A DNA stretch of 64,000 nucleotides, from NCBI GenBank assembly GCA_963776675.1, contig CAVZNR010000057.1:1-64000 (forward strand), written 5' to 3'. Numbering within the stretch: the first letter of the stretch is position 1; each line of letters begins with the position of its first letter. Position numbers and translations under genes: made by a program. The notes below the pieces were generated by a model. That model saw only the letters and a list, made by a program, of their open reading frames with translations. It made no database searches and was not told where the DNA came from. This document shows positions 37,051-46,327 of the stretch, one piece after another. This DNA is from Hyphomicrobium_A sp963776675 (lineage in GTDB: Bacteria > Pseudomonadota > Alphaproteobacteria > Rhizobiales > Hyphomicrobiaceae).

Positions 37051-37758
37051 ATGCCGGAAAAGTCCTTGGCGGAAGTCCTCGACGAGGCCTTCGAGCAGTG
37101 TCGCAGCATGGATGCCTCGCTCAACGAGCGGCTGGGCGCCTTCGCCGACATCGTGCGCAAGACCGACAAGACGTTTGCCGAGGCCGTCGACCGCCTGGTG
37201 GCGCGGCTGCAGGAGAAAGACGCGGGCGCGGGGGCGCCGGCGCCGGGCGATCCGATGCCGGGGTTCATGCTCCCCGACGACGCAGGCCATCTCGTGAGCC
37301 TCGAGCAGCTGCTCGAGGACGGTCCCGTTGCGCTCGCCTTTCACCGTGGCCACTGGTGTCCCTACTGCCGCATCAACACCAACGCCCTCGTGGAGGTGCA
37401 GGAGAAGGCGCGCGCCGAGGGCGGCCAGATCGCCGCGATCCTTCCCGAGCGCCGGCAGTTCGCCGCCAAGCTGCGATCGCAGGCCAACGTGCCTTTCCCC
37501 ATCCTGCTCGACATGGACAACGGCTACGCCATGTCCTTGAACCTCGCGATCTGGGTCGGCGAGGAGATGAAGGAGATGATCGCCGCCGCGGGCTGGAACA
37601 TTCCCGCCTACCAGGGCAACGACACCTGGATGCTGCCGATCCCCGCGACCTTCGTCGTAGGCACCGATGGCCGCGTTGCCGCCCGCTTCGTCGATCCCGA
37701 CTACCGCCGGCGCATGGCGGTCGAGGACATGCTCGACGCCCTCAAGAGCGCCGGCTAG
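37051..37758 (+). CDS. Redoxin (AhpC/TSA-like) with CPYC motif
   Basis: A 235-residue third paralogue. Active site FHRGHWCPYCRINTNAL (a glutaredoxin-like CPYC), cis-Pro region WMLPIPATFVVGTDGRVAARFVDPDYRRRM. The N-terminal helical segment (LDEAFEQCRSMDASLNERLGAF) is shared with the other two. The ATG at 37051 is preferred over a TTG at 37003. It lies beyond site D, divergent from the CPFC redoxin. Confidence 0.84.
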   Translation: MPEKSLAEVLDEAFEQCRSMDASLNERLGAFADIVRKTDKTFAEAVDRLVARLQEKDAGAGAPAPGDPMPGFMLPDDAGHLVSLEQLLEDGPVALAFHRGHWCPYCRINTNALVEVQEKARAEGGQIAAILPERRQFAAKLRSQANVPFPILLDMDNGYAMSLNLAIWVGEEMKEMIAAAGWNIPAYQGNDTWMLPIPATFVVGTDGRVAARFVDPDYRRRMAVEDMLDALKSAG

Positions 37759-37880
37759 CAGACCGCCCATAGCCAAGTTCTATCGATCGGGAGTGCCTCG
37801 GCATTTCCGCGCTGACCGTTTGCCGCCAATCTCCGCGGCGAGCCCGCGCCATTGCGCGCGACCAGCCGGAGGATTTGACC

Positions 37881-38370
37881 ATGCCACGCCTGCTTGCGCC
37901 TTTCGCCCTCGTCCTGTGCTTGGGCCTCTTCCTATCCGCCAACCTTGGTGCGGCCCGCGCCGACGTATCGCTGACCGGCGACGGCATCGTGAAAGTGAAA
38001 AGCGCCTATGGGTTCGAAGAGACGATCAACCGCCTCAAGGCCGACATCGCCGACAAGGGCATCATGTTCTTCATGGCGGTCGATCAGTCGAAGCTCGGCG
38101 CCGGTGCCGACATCAAGCTACCTGCCGTCGACGCTGCTGGTGTTCGGCAATCCGCCGCTCGGCGTCCAGTTCCTGACTGCCAACCCCAATGCCGGGCTCG
38201 ACTGGCCCGTGCGCCTGCTCGTCACCCAGGATGACAAGGGGCAGGTCTGGGCCGTCTACACGGATTTCGACTGGATCAAGCGCCGGCACGGGATCACCGA
38301 CCGCGACGCCGCCTTCAAGATGGCGTCTGAGGTCATCGCCTCCATCACGTCGAGCGTGGCGGGCAAGTAG
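37881..38370 (+). pseudogene. DUF302 domain exported protein, frameshifted
   Basis: Signal peptide MPRLLAPFALVLCLGLFLSA, GGAGG upstream, then a DUF302 fold (YGFEETINRLKADIADKGIMFF). After GADIKL the frame changes near 38120; the next frame gives LPSTLLVFGNPPLGVQFL and continues to 38370 with the expected C-terminus. One extra base within GCTACCTGCCG explains it. About 160 residues when corrected. DUF302 proteins are small, function unknown, often in stress regions. Confidence 0.75.
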
Positions 38371-38511
38371 CGGCGATCCCGCACGCCGTACCGCTTGAGG
38401 GGCCCGTCCGCCAGACGTCCAACTCCGCACAATCACCTGTGGAGGCAATTGCATGCGGCGAATATATCTAGTAGGGAATGCGGGTCCGAGACGTTTGGGA
38501 AAAGGCAACGA

Positions 38512-39322
38512 ATGAATAATCGGCTTGCGCTGCTGTCACTCGCTCTCGTCGCCACGTCGTCTCTGCGCGCAAGCAGAGGAGCGCAAGGCTTGGCCGTGGC
38601 CAAGCGAGGTCTTTAACGCGCAAAAGCGCCCCGGCGTCGCGGGTGCGTTCGACTATTACCTGCTTGTGCTGTCGTGGAGCCCAACCCACTGCGTGACTGC
38701 ATCACCGGGCAAAGACGACATGCAATGCGCGCGCCGCGACGGCAAGCGCTTCGGCTTCATCTTGCACGGGCTATGGCCGCAGTACGAGAAAGGCTATCCC
38801 GACGGTTGCCGAACCGCGTGGCGTCCCTTCGTTCCCGAGCCGATCATCGCGAGTATGCGCGAGGTTATGCCGAGCCGCGGACTGGTGATCCACGAGTACC
38901 GCTCGCACGGGACCTGCTCCGGCCTCAGGCCCGGTTCCTACTTCACGCTCGCGCGCCAGTTCTACAACCGCATTAGAATTCCCAAGCGATACGAGAACCC
39001 GATCGACATGCAGTTCGTGCAGCCGCGCGAAGTGCTCGCAGACTTTCTCAGCGCCAATCCGAGCCTCAAGCCCGACATGATCACCGTGATGTGCGGCGGC
39101 CCCGGGAACTGGTTGAAGGAGGTGCGCATCTGCATGACGCGGGACGGCCGTTTCCGCAGGTGCAGCGCCAGCGCCTTGCCGCGTAATACGTGCCGCGCCG
39201 GCAAAATGAACGTGCCACCCGTGCGCTCGACCTGGCGCCCGGGTCACGGCCCCGTTCTTGGCGGCCCCGATGCCGTGGCGCCGCTAGCCCGTCCGCCCAT
39301 CATCGAAAGCCCCCGCTTCTAG
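38512..39322 (+). CDS. Secreted ribonuclease T2, frameshift in signal peptide
   Basis: About 269 residues. The two catalytic segments of RNase T2 are present: FGFILHGLWPQYEKG (CAS I, His) and VIHEYRSHGTCSG (CAS II, His, Glu and second His). Cysteines around them suggest disulfides. The leader MNNRLALLSLALVATSSL starts at 38512 in one frame; the mature protein (AQAEERKAWPWPSEVF) is in another, with one extra base between about 38540 and 38570. The product is likely periplasmic or secreted and degrades RNA through 2',3'-cyclic intermediates. RNase T2 is uncommon but known in Gram-negative bacteria. Confidence 0.85.
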
Positions 39323-39465
39323 CCATTGGGATGCTGGAGCAACTGTGGATGACTGTGGACAACGAGCAACGTTTCCGCACGTCTCGCCCTCAGTCAGCTT
39401 AAATCGGCGGCTTACCAACCGCAGGATTCGTAAGGTGATTCGAGCCGAAAGCGGGGGTCGGCGAG

Positions 39466-39918
39466 ATGCGAGCGGCACGCATAGTCTCTACGCAATCCGG
39501 GCTTGGCATCGGGCGCACGCCGGCCGCGCCGATCGAACACGACCGCCGTTCTTCCAAAACGACCGGGCGGCTGCGCGCCGCGCTGCTCTGGGGCGGGCTC
39601 GGCTTCATCGCCGGCGCCGTCTTCTGGCATCTCGTCGGCTTCTGGTCGTTCATCGCCGAGGTCGTCCTGGACCGCGCCCCGGCCGCGCAGGCTTCCGTGG
39701 TGGCACCGCCGAGCACTGCTTCCGTCCCGACCGTCGTGCTTGTCGAGGCCGACCGCTGCACGACGTTGGCGCTCGACCGGCGTTCCAACCTCACCCTGGC
39801 CGTCCCCTGCGCCAACGACGGGTCGCAATTGCGGCTATTGCCGGACACCGCCACGCGCACGGATCTGACGGCCTTGACGGCGCCGCGCCTGCAGGCTGCC
39901 GGCTATCGTCCCGACTGA
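39466..39918 (+). CDS. Single-pass membrane protein of unknown function
   Basis: A 150-residue protein. A basic N-terminus is followed by one hydrophobic helix (AALLWGGLGFIAGAVFWHLVGFWSFI, about residues 38-64), a Pro/Ala linker and a C-terminal segment with two cysteines (DRCTTLALDRR and VPCANDG). The topology suggests a periplasmic tail. No family recognised. Confidence 0.6.
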   Translation: MRAARIVSTQSGLGIGRTPAAPIEHDRRSSKTTGRLRAALLWGGLGFIAGAVFWHLVGFWSFIAEVVLDRAPAAQASVVAPPSTASVPTVVLVEADRCTTLALDRRSNLTLAVPCANDGSQLRLLPDTATRTDLTALTAPRLQAAGYRPD

Positions 39919-39952
39919 CTCTCGTTCCAGATCTCGCGACCGGAATTCGCGC

Positions 39953-40705
39953 CTAGGCAATCTTGCGCACGCGCTCCGACCGCCAGCCGGCCGGCGCGAT
40001 GGCGATCGAGCCCAACCCAACCTCGGCGGAAACCGTGTGCAGCGTCGTTGGGTCCTGGCTCCAAAGTTGCGCAAGCCGCATGACGTGGTCCTCGGTCGGA
40101 TGCAAGATCATCTCGCCGCCGGCGTCGCCCTTGCGCCCCTGCACGCCACGCAGCTCGAACAGCTTCAGCCCCAAGCCGCGCTCCTCCTTGCTCGTGCGCC
40201 CCTTGTTCCACACGATGCCTTCGTCCGTGACGGCAAAGGCGCGCACCAGCCTCCCGTCGCGCACGCGCGCCCAGGCGTAAAAGTCGATGGGCGGGTAGCT
40301 GAAGAAGTACTGCACCTCGGCAAAGCGTCCTCCCAGATCGACGAGCAGGGGCGTGCACTTGTCGATGAACCCGCGTCCCACGGGATGCGGCAACGGCAGG
40401 CCCACGACGAAGATCCAGCCGCGCAGCGGCGGCGAGACGAACACGTGCGTGGCGCTGATGCGGTTGTCGTAGATCGCGCCGATGCCGGAGTTCCAGTTGC
40501 ATTCCGTGGGCTCAATGAGCCCCAGCGCGTCGATCACCTCTTGCGGGTCCTTGCTGCGAATGGCGAGCCACGCCATGGAGCAGCCGAACGCGCAGGGGCG
40601 ATCGGGAACGACGTCGAGCAAGACCGCGCCTTGACGCGTCTCGCGCGCCAGCCAGTAGGCCGCCACGACGGTCAAAGCGATCATGCCGGCAATAACGAGG
40701 GTCAC
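39953..40705 (-). CDS. Membrane-anchored protein of unknown function
   Basis: About 250 residues from a GTG at 40705 (VTLVIAGMIALTVVAAYWLARE), giving a clean N-terminal anchor. An extended frame to 40942 lacks coding character and overlaps a large inverted repeat, so it was rejected. The soluble part is Trp/Phe-rich (WIFVVGLPLPHPVG, YFFSYPPIDFYAWARV) with four cysteines. No family recognised. Confidence 0.6.
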   Translation of the reverse strand: MTLVIAGMIALTVVAAYWLARETRQGAVLLDVVPDRPCAFGCSMAWLAIRSKDPQEVIDALGLIEPTECNWNSGIGAIYDNRISATHVFVSPPLRGWIFVVGLPLPHPVGRGFIDKCTPLLVDLGGRFAEVQYFFSYPPIDFYAWARVRDGRLVRAFAVTDEGIVWNKGRTSKEERGLGLKLFELRGVQGRKGDAGGEMILHPTEDHVMRLAQLWSQDPTTLHTVSAEVGLGSIAIAPAGWRSERVRKIA

Positions 40706-40849
40706 GACGGGTGGTCCCGGGATGCGAGCGCATTTATCGGGCGGATTGCCGCGATCCGACAAGGGAGCGAGCGCGAGACCCTGGGGAAAAGGAAGAGTTA
40801 TCCTAAGGCACGCGGGGTGCCGCAAAGAGCCTGAGGCTTTTGAGGAAAC

Positions 40850-40911
40850 GAGGCCAGCTCGCGTCACCGCCGGTAGCGGGGTAGTCCGACGGACGCCGCA
40901 AAGCTGGCCTC
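40850..40911. repeat. Nested inverted repeat, possible structured RNA
   Basis: Ten-base arms GAGGCCAGCT (40850-40859) and AGCTGGCCTC (40902-40911) enclose a second stem GCGTC/GACGC (40861-40865, 40892-40896) and a third, CCGC-CGGTA-GCGG. No U-tract follows on either strand. It lies ~145 bp upstream of the minus-strand gene at 40705. Confidence 0.45.
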
Positions 40912-41096
40912 TGGCCTCGCGGAACGCGCCACTTGAGGGCATCTGACGCGCTCTGCGGCTTGGTCTCTCGGCTGCGCCGCTGCGGAAGAGAAGCGGTATT
41001 GCCGAGTGGCCAATGGCTTATTTCCGCACGCGTACGGATAGCCGAGGTCTATGACACGCCTATGTCGGGAGCAGATGCCTGGCCGCACGCAGAAGC

Positions 41097-41120
41097 GGGC
41101 GCGCGAATTATCGCGCGCCC
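41097..41120 (-). terminator. Hairpin after porin 1
   Basis: GGGCGCGCGA-ATTA-TCGCGCGCCC, perfect 10-bp arms, 42 nt beyond the stop of the first porin gene. There is no T-run, so it may serve as an mRNA-stabilising end. Confidence 0.55.
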
Positions 41121-41161
41121 TGAGTGCTTTGGCCTGACTTTGCGGCTGGAGGCCCGCGACC

Positions 41162-42013
41162 TTACGGGACCGCGACCTTGGCGGTGAACACGAACCGCTC
41201 GTCGCAGAAGTTGGCGCTGGCGCAGATATTGGCGGCATCGCCGCCGATGTTCGTGTCCCAATACCGGAAGTCGAACGAGATGTTGTCGACGCCGAGCAAC
41301 AATCCCGCGTTCCAGTAGTAGTACTCGTCGTCGTTGCCGTTGACGTTGACGAAATAGCCGTCGTTGGCGTCGCCCTTCTGCCAGCCGATGAGGCCATTCA
41401 AGGTGGGCGTGAAGATGTGAACCTTGGGAAGCGTCCAGGCAGCAAAGGTCTCAATCGTCCAAACCGAACCGGTCTCGGCGAAATAGTCCGGGGACCAGAA
41501 TACCGTCGTCCCCGTGGTCAGGCTCGGATGCAGCACCGACCAGCTGTAGCCAGCCTTGAGCTCCACGTAGTCGAGATTGCCGGCAAAGTCGTTGGCGCCT
41601 GGATAGGTGTAGTAGATCGCGCCGAAGTCGAGGTTCATCAGCCCAAGCGGCGAATTCCACGTCGGTCTGATGCCGCCGTACCAGTCGATCTCGACCTGCG
41701 CCTCCGTGCCCGAAACCGCGGGATCATCGCCGAAGTCCAGGCCCGAGGCCCAGGTTCCCAGATACAGGATGCCGTAGCTGATATCGGCACCGCCTTGGAT
41801 CGTCGGATCGTTGTCGGTCTGCGAAATGCCGCGGAACACGTAGTCCGAGGTCCCCGCGAGGTTGAACGAGTAGGTGAACTTGCGTCCCTCGTCGACCGGC
41901 GGCGGCGGGGCGCTGTATTCCTCGTAGCCGTCGGCGACGGCCGGGATGGCAAGCGCCAGGACTGCGAAGCTGACAGCGCCAGATATCGTGACGAGCTTGC
42001 GGCACGCGTTCAT
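41162..42013 (-). CDS. TorF/Gcw_chp family putative porin 1
   Basis: A 283-residue outer-membrane protein. Signal peptide MNACRKLVTISGAVSFAVLALAIPAVA, an acidic/proline-rich start (DGYEEYSAPPPPVDEG), then beta strands with the family opening FNLAGTSDYVFRGISQTDNDPTIQ and closing FDFRYWDTN...DERFVFTAKVAVP. I recognise this as the Gcw_chp (TIGR02001) family, annotated as putative porins. The ATG at 42013 follows AGGGGA. First, counting from low coordinates, of four tandem paralogues on this strand; intact. Confidence 0.85.
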   Translation of the reverse strand: MNACRKLVTISGAVSFAVLALAIPAVADGYEEYSAPPPPVDEGRKFTYSFNLAGTSDYVFRGISQTDNDPTIQGGADISYGILYLGTWASGLDFGDDPAVSGTEAQVEIDWYGGIRPTWNSPLGLMNLDFGAIYYTYPGANDFAGNLDYVELKAGYSWSVLHPSLTTGTTVFWSPDYFAETGSVWTIETFAAWTLPKVHIFTPTLNGLIGWQKGDANDGYFVNVNGNDDEYYYWNAGLLLGVDNISFDFRYWDTNIGGDAANICASANFCDERFVFTAKVAVP

Positions 42014-42212
42014 AGGAAACGATCCCCTCGTTTCGGCAAGAACGCGCCACACATGTTGGAGCCGTAGAGTCGGCTTTGATCCAAAAGGCCTGAGAACGTG
42101 CTCCGCCACAAGAGGCATTCGATTTGGAAGCGCACGTGCAGGCGTACGTGTTGCAGGACGGCCACGCCGCCTGTGAATCATTCGTTACGGGATTGTAAAT
42201 GCCAAACGAATA

Positions 42213-42233
42213 GGGCCGGAAAATTTCCGGCCC
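42213..42233 (-). terminator. Hairpin after porin 2
   Basis: GGGCCGGAAA-A-TTTCCGGCCC, perfect 10-bp arms, 32 nt after the porin 2 stop. Similar GGGGCCGA-type stems follow porins 3 and 4. Confidence 0.6.
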
Positions 42234-42265
42234 CCAGTCGTCCACAGTCATCGAGATCGAGTTGC

Positions 42266-43043
42266 TTAGGGCACCGCAACGGTGGCGCTGAACACGAAGC
42301 GCTCGTCGCAGAGATCTTGTTGCCGCACAGTCCGGCGCCCGCTTTGAGATCGCTATCCCAGTAGCGGAAGTCGAACGACAGGTTCTCGACGCCGAGCGTC
42401 AGACCCGCATTCCAGTAGTAGTATTCGTCATCGCCGCCGCGATTAAACCTTCCGACGACTGCGCCCTTCTCCCAGCCCAGCAGGCCGCTGATCGTCGGAT
42501 CGAAGACGCCGATCTTCGGCAGCGAATAGCTCGCGACGCTTTCCGTCGTCCACACCTCGCCAACCTCGCCGCCGTACTCCGGCGAGTAGAACACCGTGGT
42601 GCCCGTGGTCAGGTTCTTGATGAACAGCGAGGGAAGCGTGTAGCCGGCCTTGAACTCGACGTAGTCGGCCTCGCCGACGCCGGATCGTTGTAGCCCGGGT
42701 AGGTGTAGTAGATGACGCCGAAGATCGAAATCGACCGTCCCGAAGCGGCGAGTTCCAGGACGGCTTGATGCCGCCGTACCAGTCGACCTCGAGCTCCCCG
42801 TCGGGCGCGAGGTCGATGCCCGGAGGCCCACCCACCGGCGTAGAACATGCCGTAGGAGATGCCGATCGAGCCCTGAATGGTCGGATCGTTGTCGGTCTGC
42901 GAGATGCCGCGGAAGACGTAGTCCGAGGTGCCCGTGAGGCTGGCGGACCAGGAGAACTCTTCGGCCGTCGCCGCACCAGAGAAGGCAAGCAGCGCCAGGC
43001 TGGCGGACCCTACGAGTGCCGTTACGCTACGAGATACGCGCAT
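42266..43043 (-). pseudogene. TorF/Gcw_chp family putative porin 2, multiple frameshifts
   Basis: The start MRVSRSVTALVGSASLALLA at 43043 and a signal peptide are intact, followed by SLTGTSDYVFRGISQTDNDP. The frame then changes at least four times: after AGGWAS, after WNSP, after YYTYPGYNDPAS, and near the end, where DLCDERFVFSATVAVP is needed. Each fragment matches the porin family in order and no other stops interrupt them. Restored length is about 255 residues. Either recent decay or clustered sequence errors; porins 1 and 3 are undisturbed. Confidence 0.75.
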
Positions 43044-43347
43044 GATGAAACTCACCCCCAACACGACTACGCCACCGACGTAAGCCGGCACACAGCTACC
43101 GGCTGCCAGGGGCCAAACCGGGCACCCAAGCCTTCAAGTTGTAGAGAGCCCGCAAACGGCCCTCAGCTCAAGGAGAAATGGCGCAGTTAGGCGTCTCCTC
43201 GGCACCCATGTCACTTTGGTGCAACGCTCGGCCTCGGCGAGCACCGCTTCCCAACTCGCCTATCCCTCAGACACGGCGCCACAAACGAATCGGGGCCGAA
43301 TAATTCGGCCCCGACCGCTACGCGTCGTCCAGCTGAGAAAGACGGAC
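43044..43347. other. Spacer between porins 2 and 3
   Basis: 304 bp without a gene. It carries the porin 2 upstream region near 43050-43100 and the porin 3 hairpin at 43291-43313. Nothing else was recognised. Confidence 0.5.
43291..43313 (-). terminator. Hairpin after porin 3
   Basis: CGGGGCCGAAT-A-ATTCGGCCCCG, perfect 11-bp arms, 35 nt past the porin 3 stop. Confidence 0.6.
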
Positions 43348-44190
43348 TTAGGGGACAGCGACTTTCGCCGTGAAGACGAAGGCCGAGTCGCACTGGAATA
43401 CCGGACCGGTGCAGAAACCACCGTTATTGCTCACGTTGGTGTCCCAATAGCGGAAGTCGAAGGTGATGTTGTCGACGGCAAGCCCGAGGCCCGCGTTCCA
43501 GTAGGTGTAGCTGCTCGAGCCGTTGGCAAACAGCGCCTTCCAGTTCACGTTGTCGCCGGTCTGATAGCCGATCAGGCCGTCGATGGTGGGCACGAACATC
43601 GCGACTTTGTGGAACTCGTAGCCCGCCTTGCCTTCCACGGTCCACACGTTGCCGGTCTCACCCGAGTACTCGGGCGACCAGTAAACAAGCAGACCCGCCG
43701 TCAGGTTCTTGTGCAGCTCGCCACTGACGCCGGCCTTGAGCTCCAAGTAGTCGAGCTCGCCAGCAAAGTCGTTGGCGCCGGGATAGGTATAGTAGAGGAT
43801 CCCGAAGTCGAAATTCGCCGGCCCCCACGTCGGCGTGATGCCGCCGTACCAGTCGATCTCGACCTGCGCATCGGCACCGGACGTAGCCGGACCGAAGACC
43901 TGATCGCCGAAATCGATCCCCGAGGCCCAGGTCCCGAGATAGAGGATGCCATAGCCGATATCGGCGCCGCCTTGGACGACGGGATCGCGCGCCGACTGCG
44001 AGTAGCCGCGGAAGATGTAGTCGGAGGTGCCCGCGAGGTTGAAGGAGTAGGTGAACTTGCGCCCCTCATCCGGTGGCGGAGGCGGTGCCGCGTATTCTTC
44101 GTAGCCGTCGGCGAAGGCCGCGCCCACGGAAGCCAACAGCGCGACACTTGCCGCGCCCCACACGGCAGCAAGCTTGCGAGAAGTAATCAT
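43348..44190 (-). CDS. TorF/Gcw_chp family putative porin 3
   Basis: A 280-residue paralogue of porin 1, intact. Signal peptide MITSRKLAAVWGAASVALLASVGAAFA, then DGYEEYAAPPPPPDEG and FNLAGTSDYIFRGYSQSARDP. The end is FDFRYWDTNVSNNGGFC...AFVFTAKVAVP. The N-terminal acidic/proline stretch is shared with porin 1 but not with 2 or 4, so the array appears to consist of two subtypes in alternation. Confidence 0.85.
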   Translation of the reverse strand: MITSRKLAAVWGAASVALLASVGAAFADGYEEYAAPPPPPDEGRKFTYSFNLAGTSDYIFRGYSQSARDPVVQGGADIGYGILYLGTWASGIDFGDQVFGPATSGADAQVEIDWYGGITPTWGPANFDFGILYYTYPGANDFAGELDYLELKAGVSGELHKNLTAGLLVYWSPEYSGETGNVWTVEGKAGYEFHKVAMFVPTIDGLIGYQTGDNVNWKALFANGSSSYTYWNAGLGLAVDNITFDFRYWDTNVSNNGGFCTGPVFQCDSAFVFTAKVAVP

Positions 44191-44424
44191 CGAAGTGGAA
44201 TCCCTCTTGTGAGAGGGCAGATACGCGCCCAACCGCCAGACATGCTTATCCGCGGTGCGCAAATCACGAGATTCCACGGCGTGCGTCCAGCAACGCGAGA
44301 GAATCGCTTGGATCACAAGGGCTAACCGCCCGATTTCCTATTGATCAGCGATCAGCAGTGGCATCTCGGCAACTTCTCTATGAATTACAAGACGTTGGTT
44401 GCCCACATATTGGGCAAGTTGATC

Positions 44425-44457
44425 AAAAAACGGGGCCGAGCTTTTGGCTCGGCCCCG
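44425..44457 (-). terminator. Rho-independent terminator after porin 4
   Basis: Minus strand: CGGGGCCGAGC-CAAAA-GCTCGGCCCCG followed directly by TTTTTT. A classic terminator, 28 nt past the porin 4 stop. Confidence 0.85.
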
Positions 44458-44484
44458 GTGCGTGAAGTCTGGTTGTCGGCAGGC

Positions 44485-45213
44485 TTAGGGCAGCGCGAGC
44501 GTGGCGCTGAACACGAAGCGCTCGCCGCAGGCGTTGTTGGACAAGGCGAAGTCCACGCCGCACGACGTGTCGCTGATGTCAGTATCCCAATAACGAAAGT
44601 CGAAAGTGAGATTTTCGACGGCAAGAGCGAGCCCAGCGTTCCAATACGTATAGTCTAGAACGTTGTTCTCGTTAGTCGGTGTAGCCAACAAGGCCGCCAA
44701 CGGTCGGCGTGAACATGCCACGTCTTAGGTAGCTCATATCCCAGCGAACCCTCGTAGACATACCACTCATTGCCGGCGACGTCCGGGCTCCAGTAGAAGG
44801 TACCTTTGGCGGTCAACTTGGGCAGCACTTCCATACTCGCGGCAGCCTTGAGTTCCCAATACTCAATATAACCGGCGGACGGATAGCCGTAGTAGATGTA
44901 GCCGAAGTCGAACGACACCGGACCCCAGGTCGGCGTGACTCCGGCATAGTAGTCGATTTCGATGTCTGCGTTCGGATCGAATTCGATGCTCGAAGCCCAA
45001 ACACCGGCATAGAACATGCCGTAGGTCAGGCCGGCCGAGCCCTGAATCGCCGGATCGTTATCAGTCTGCGAGAGGCCGCGGAACACGTAGTCCGATGTCC
45101 CAGTCGCGCTCGCAGACCACCCAAATTTCCTCTGCCAGGGCAGCGCCCGACATCGAAACTAGTGCTACGCCTGCTGCTCCACAGAGAGCGGCTAGATTAC
45201 GAGATACGGTCAT
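44485..45213 (-). pseudogene. TorF/Gcw_chp family putative porin 4, multiple frameshifts
   Basis: The start MTVSRNLAALCGAAGVALVS at 45213 and the signal peptide are normal. An extra A in the AAA of GAGGAAATTTGGG breaks the frame just after cleavage; the next frame gives WSASATGTSDYVFRGLSQTD and runs to ELPKTWHV. Two further shifts are needed for FTPTVGGLVGYT and for TNENNVLDYTYWNAG...ERFVFSATLALP. About 240 residues if repaired. One break is at a homopolymer, which favours sequence error. Confidence 0.75.
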
Positions 45214-45589
45214 TGGTACTTACACCCCCGTTACGCTACTTAACCTTAAAGCGCCAACTCCGTGACCGCACCCGCGGCGTCTCAGCGAACGCTTCTGGAT
45301 CCTAGAAAAGGCGCAAACACCCGGCACCTCAAGCTAAAACCACCTACAACCGTCGCTCCCTGACAACCATGTCACCCGAAGGTCACGCCCCACCCCGATT
45401 GACTAGAAAGCATTCAAAAAACGCCCGCTGAACCGGCAATTCAGCCCCGAAATTGGTTTGGACTCTGAGCGTTCTGCCCAAAAATTGAGCGATTCGCCGA
45501 TGCGCAAGGGGCACGGTCAAGATCCGTCATGATGTAGCAAACGCGCGGGAGAGAAATGTTATCGCCTTTCCTGCTACCTGAAGTCCGCA
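45214..45589. other. Intergenic region between porin array and SDR gene
   Basis: 376 bp with no gene, strong hairpin or recognisable site. It must hold the divergent promoters of porin 4 and the SDR gene. Confidence 0.5.
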
Positions 45590-46327
45590 ATGCCCGATCC
45601 CAGCACCCCGCGAACCGCTCTGGTCACAGGCGCCGCCCGCCGCATCGGCCGCGCCATCGCCGTCGATCTGGCGGCCCATGGCTGGCGCGTCGGCCTGCAT
45701 TACCGCCATTCGCGCGCCGACGCCGAGCGATTGGCAGAGGACATCGCCCAGGCAGGCGGAACGGCAGCGGCCCTCACCGGCAACCTCGCCGACCAGGACG
45801 ATGTGCGCGGCCTCATCGAGCAGTGCACGCGCTCGCTCGGGGCGCCGAGTTGTCTTGTCAACAACGCCTCGGAGTTTTTTCCCGACACAATCACGTCGGT
45901 GACCTCCGCAGACTGGCAGACGCATCTCGACGTCAACCTCAAGGCACCCGTGTTCCTCGCGCAGGCGCTCTACCTCAACCTGCCTGACGGCGTGCAAGGC
46001 AACGTCATCAATATCGTCGACCAGAGAGTGTGGCGTCCGACACCGGAGTTCTTCTCCTACACCATCTCCAAAGCCGGCCTCTGGACCGCCACCCAAACAC
46101 TGGCGCAGGCCATGGCGCCGCGCGTGCGCGTGAATGCCATTGGCCCGGGTCCGGTGCTCAAGAGCGTGCACCAGACGGATGCCGAATTCGAAGCGGAGAA
46201 ATCGGCGACGCTTCTGGGATGCGGGCCGACGCTGCAAGAGATCGCCGCCGCGGTGCGCTTCATTCTCGACACGCCGTCCATGACCGGCCAGATGATCGCG
46301 CTCGACGGCGGCCAGCATCTGGCCTGA
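45590..46327 (+). CDS. SDR family oxidoreductase (pteridine-reductase/FolM-like)
   Basis: A 245-residue short-chain dehydrogenase. Cofactor motif TGAARRIGRAIAVDLA (the Arg-Arg after the Ala suits NADPH and resembles pteridine reductases), NNASEFFPD, and catalytic Tyr/Lys in FFSYTISKAGLW. The C-terminus is SMTGQMIALDGGQHL. A dihydromonapterin or dihydrobiopterin reductase role is likely but not proven. Confidence 0.82.
   Translation: MPDPSTPRTALVTGAARRIGRAIAVDLAAHGWRVGLHYRHSRADAERLAEDIAQAGGTAAALTGNLADQDDVRGLIEQCTRSLGAPSCLVNNASEFFPDTITSVTSADWQTHLDVNLKAPVFLAQALYLNLPDGVQGNVINIVDQRVWRPTPEFFSYTISKAGLWTATQTLAQAMAPRVRVNAIGPGPVLKSVHQTDAEFEAEKSATLLGCGPTLQEIAAAVRFILDTPSMTGQMIALDGGQHLA

Larger units (their letters stand above)
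40706..41161. other. Intergenic region before the porin array
   Basis: 456 bp without a credible gene. It holds the inverted repeat at 40850-40911 and the terminator-like hairpin of the first porin (41097-41120). A weak ATAG-N7-CTAT element (41038-41052) lacks the AAATA box of sites A-D. Confidence 0.5.

Noticed and set aside
41038..41052. A fifth ATAG-N7-CTAT LysR-type element
   Set aside because: It lacks the outer palindrome bases and the AAATA box at the fixed 24-nt distance, so it does not fit the composite motif of sites A-D.
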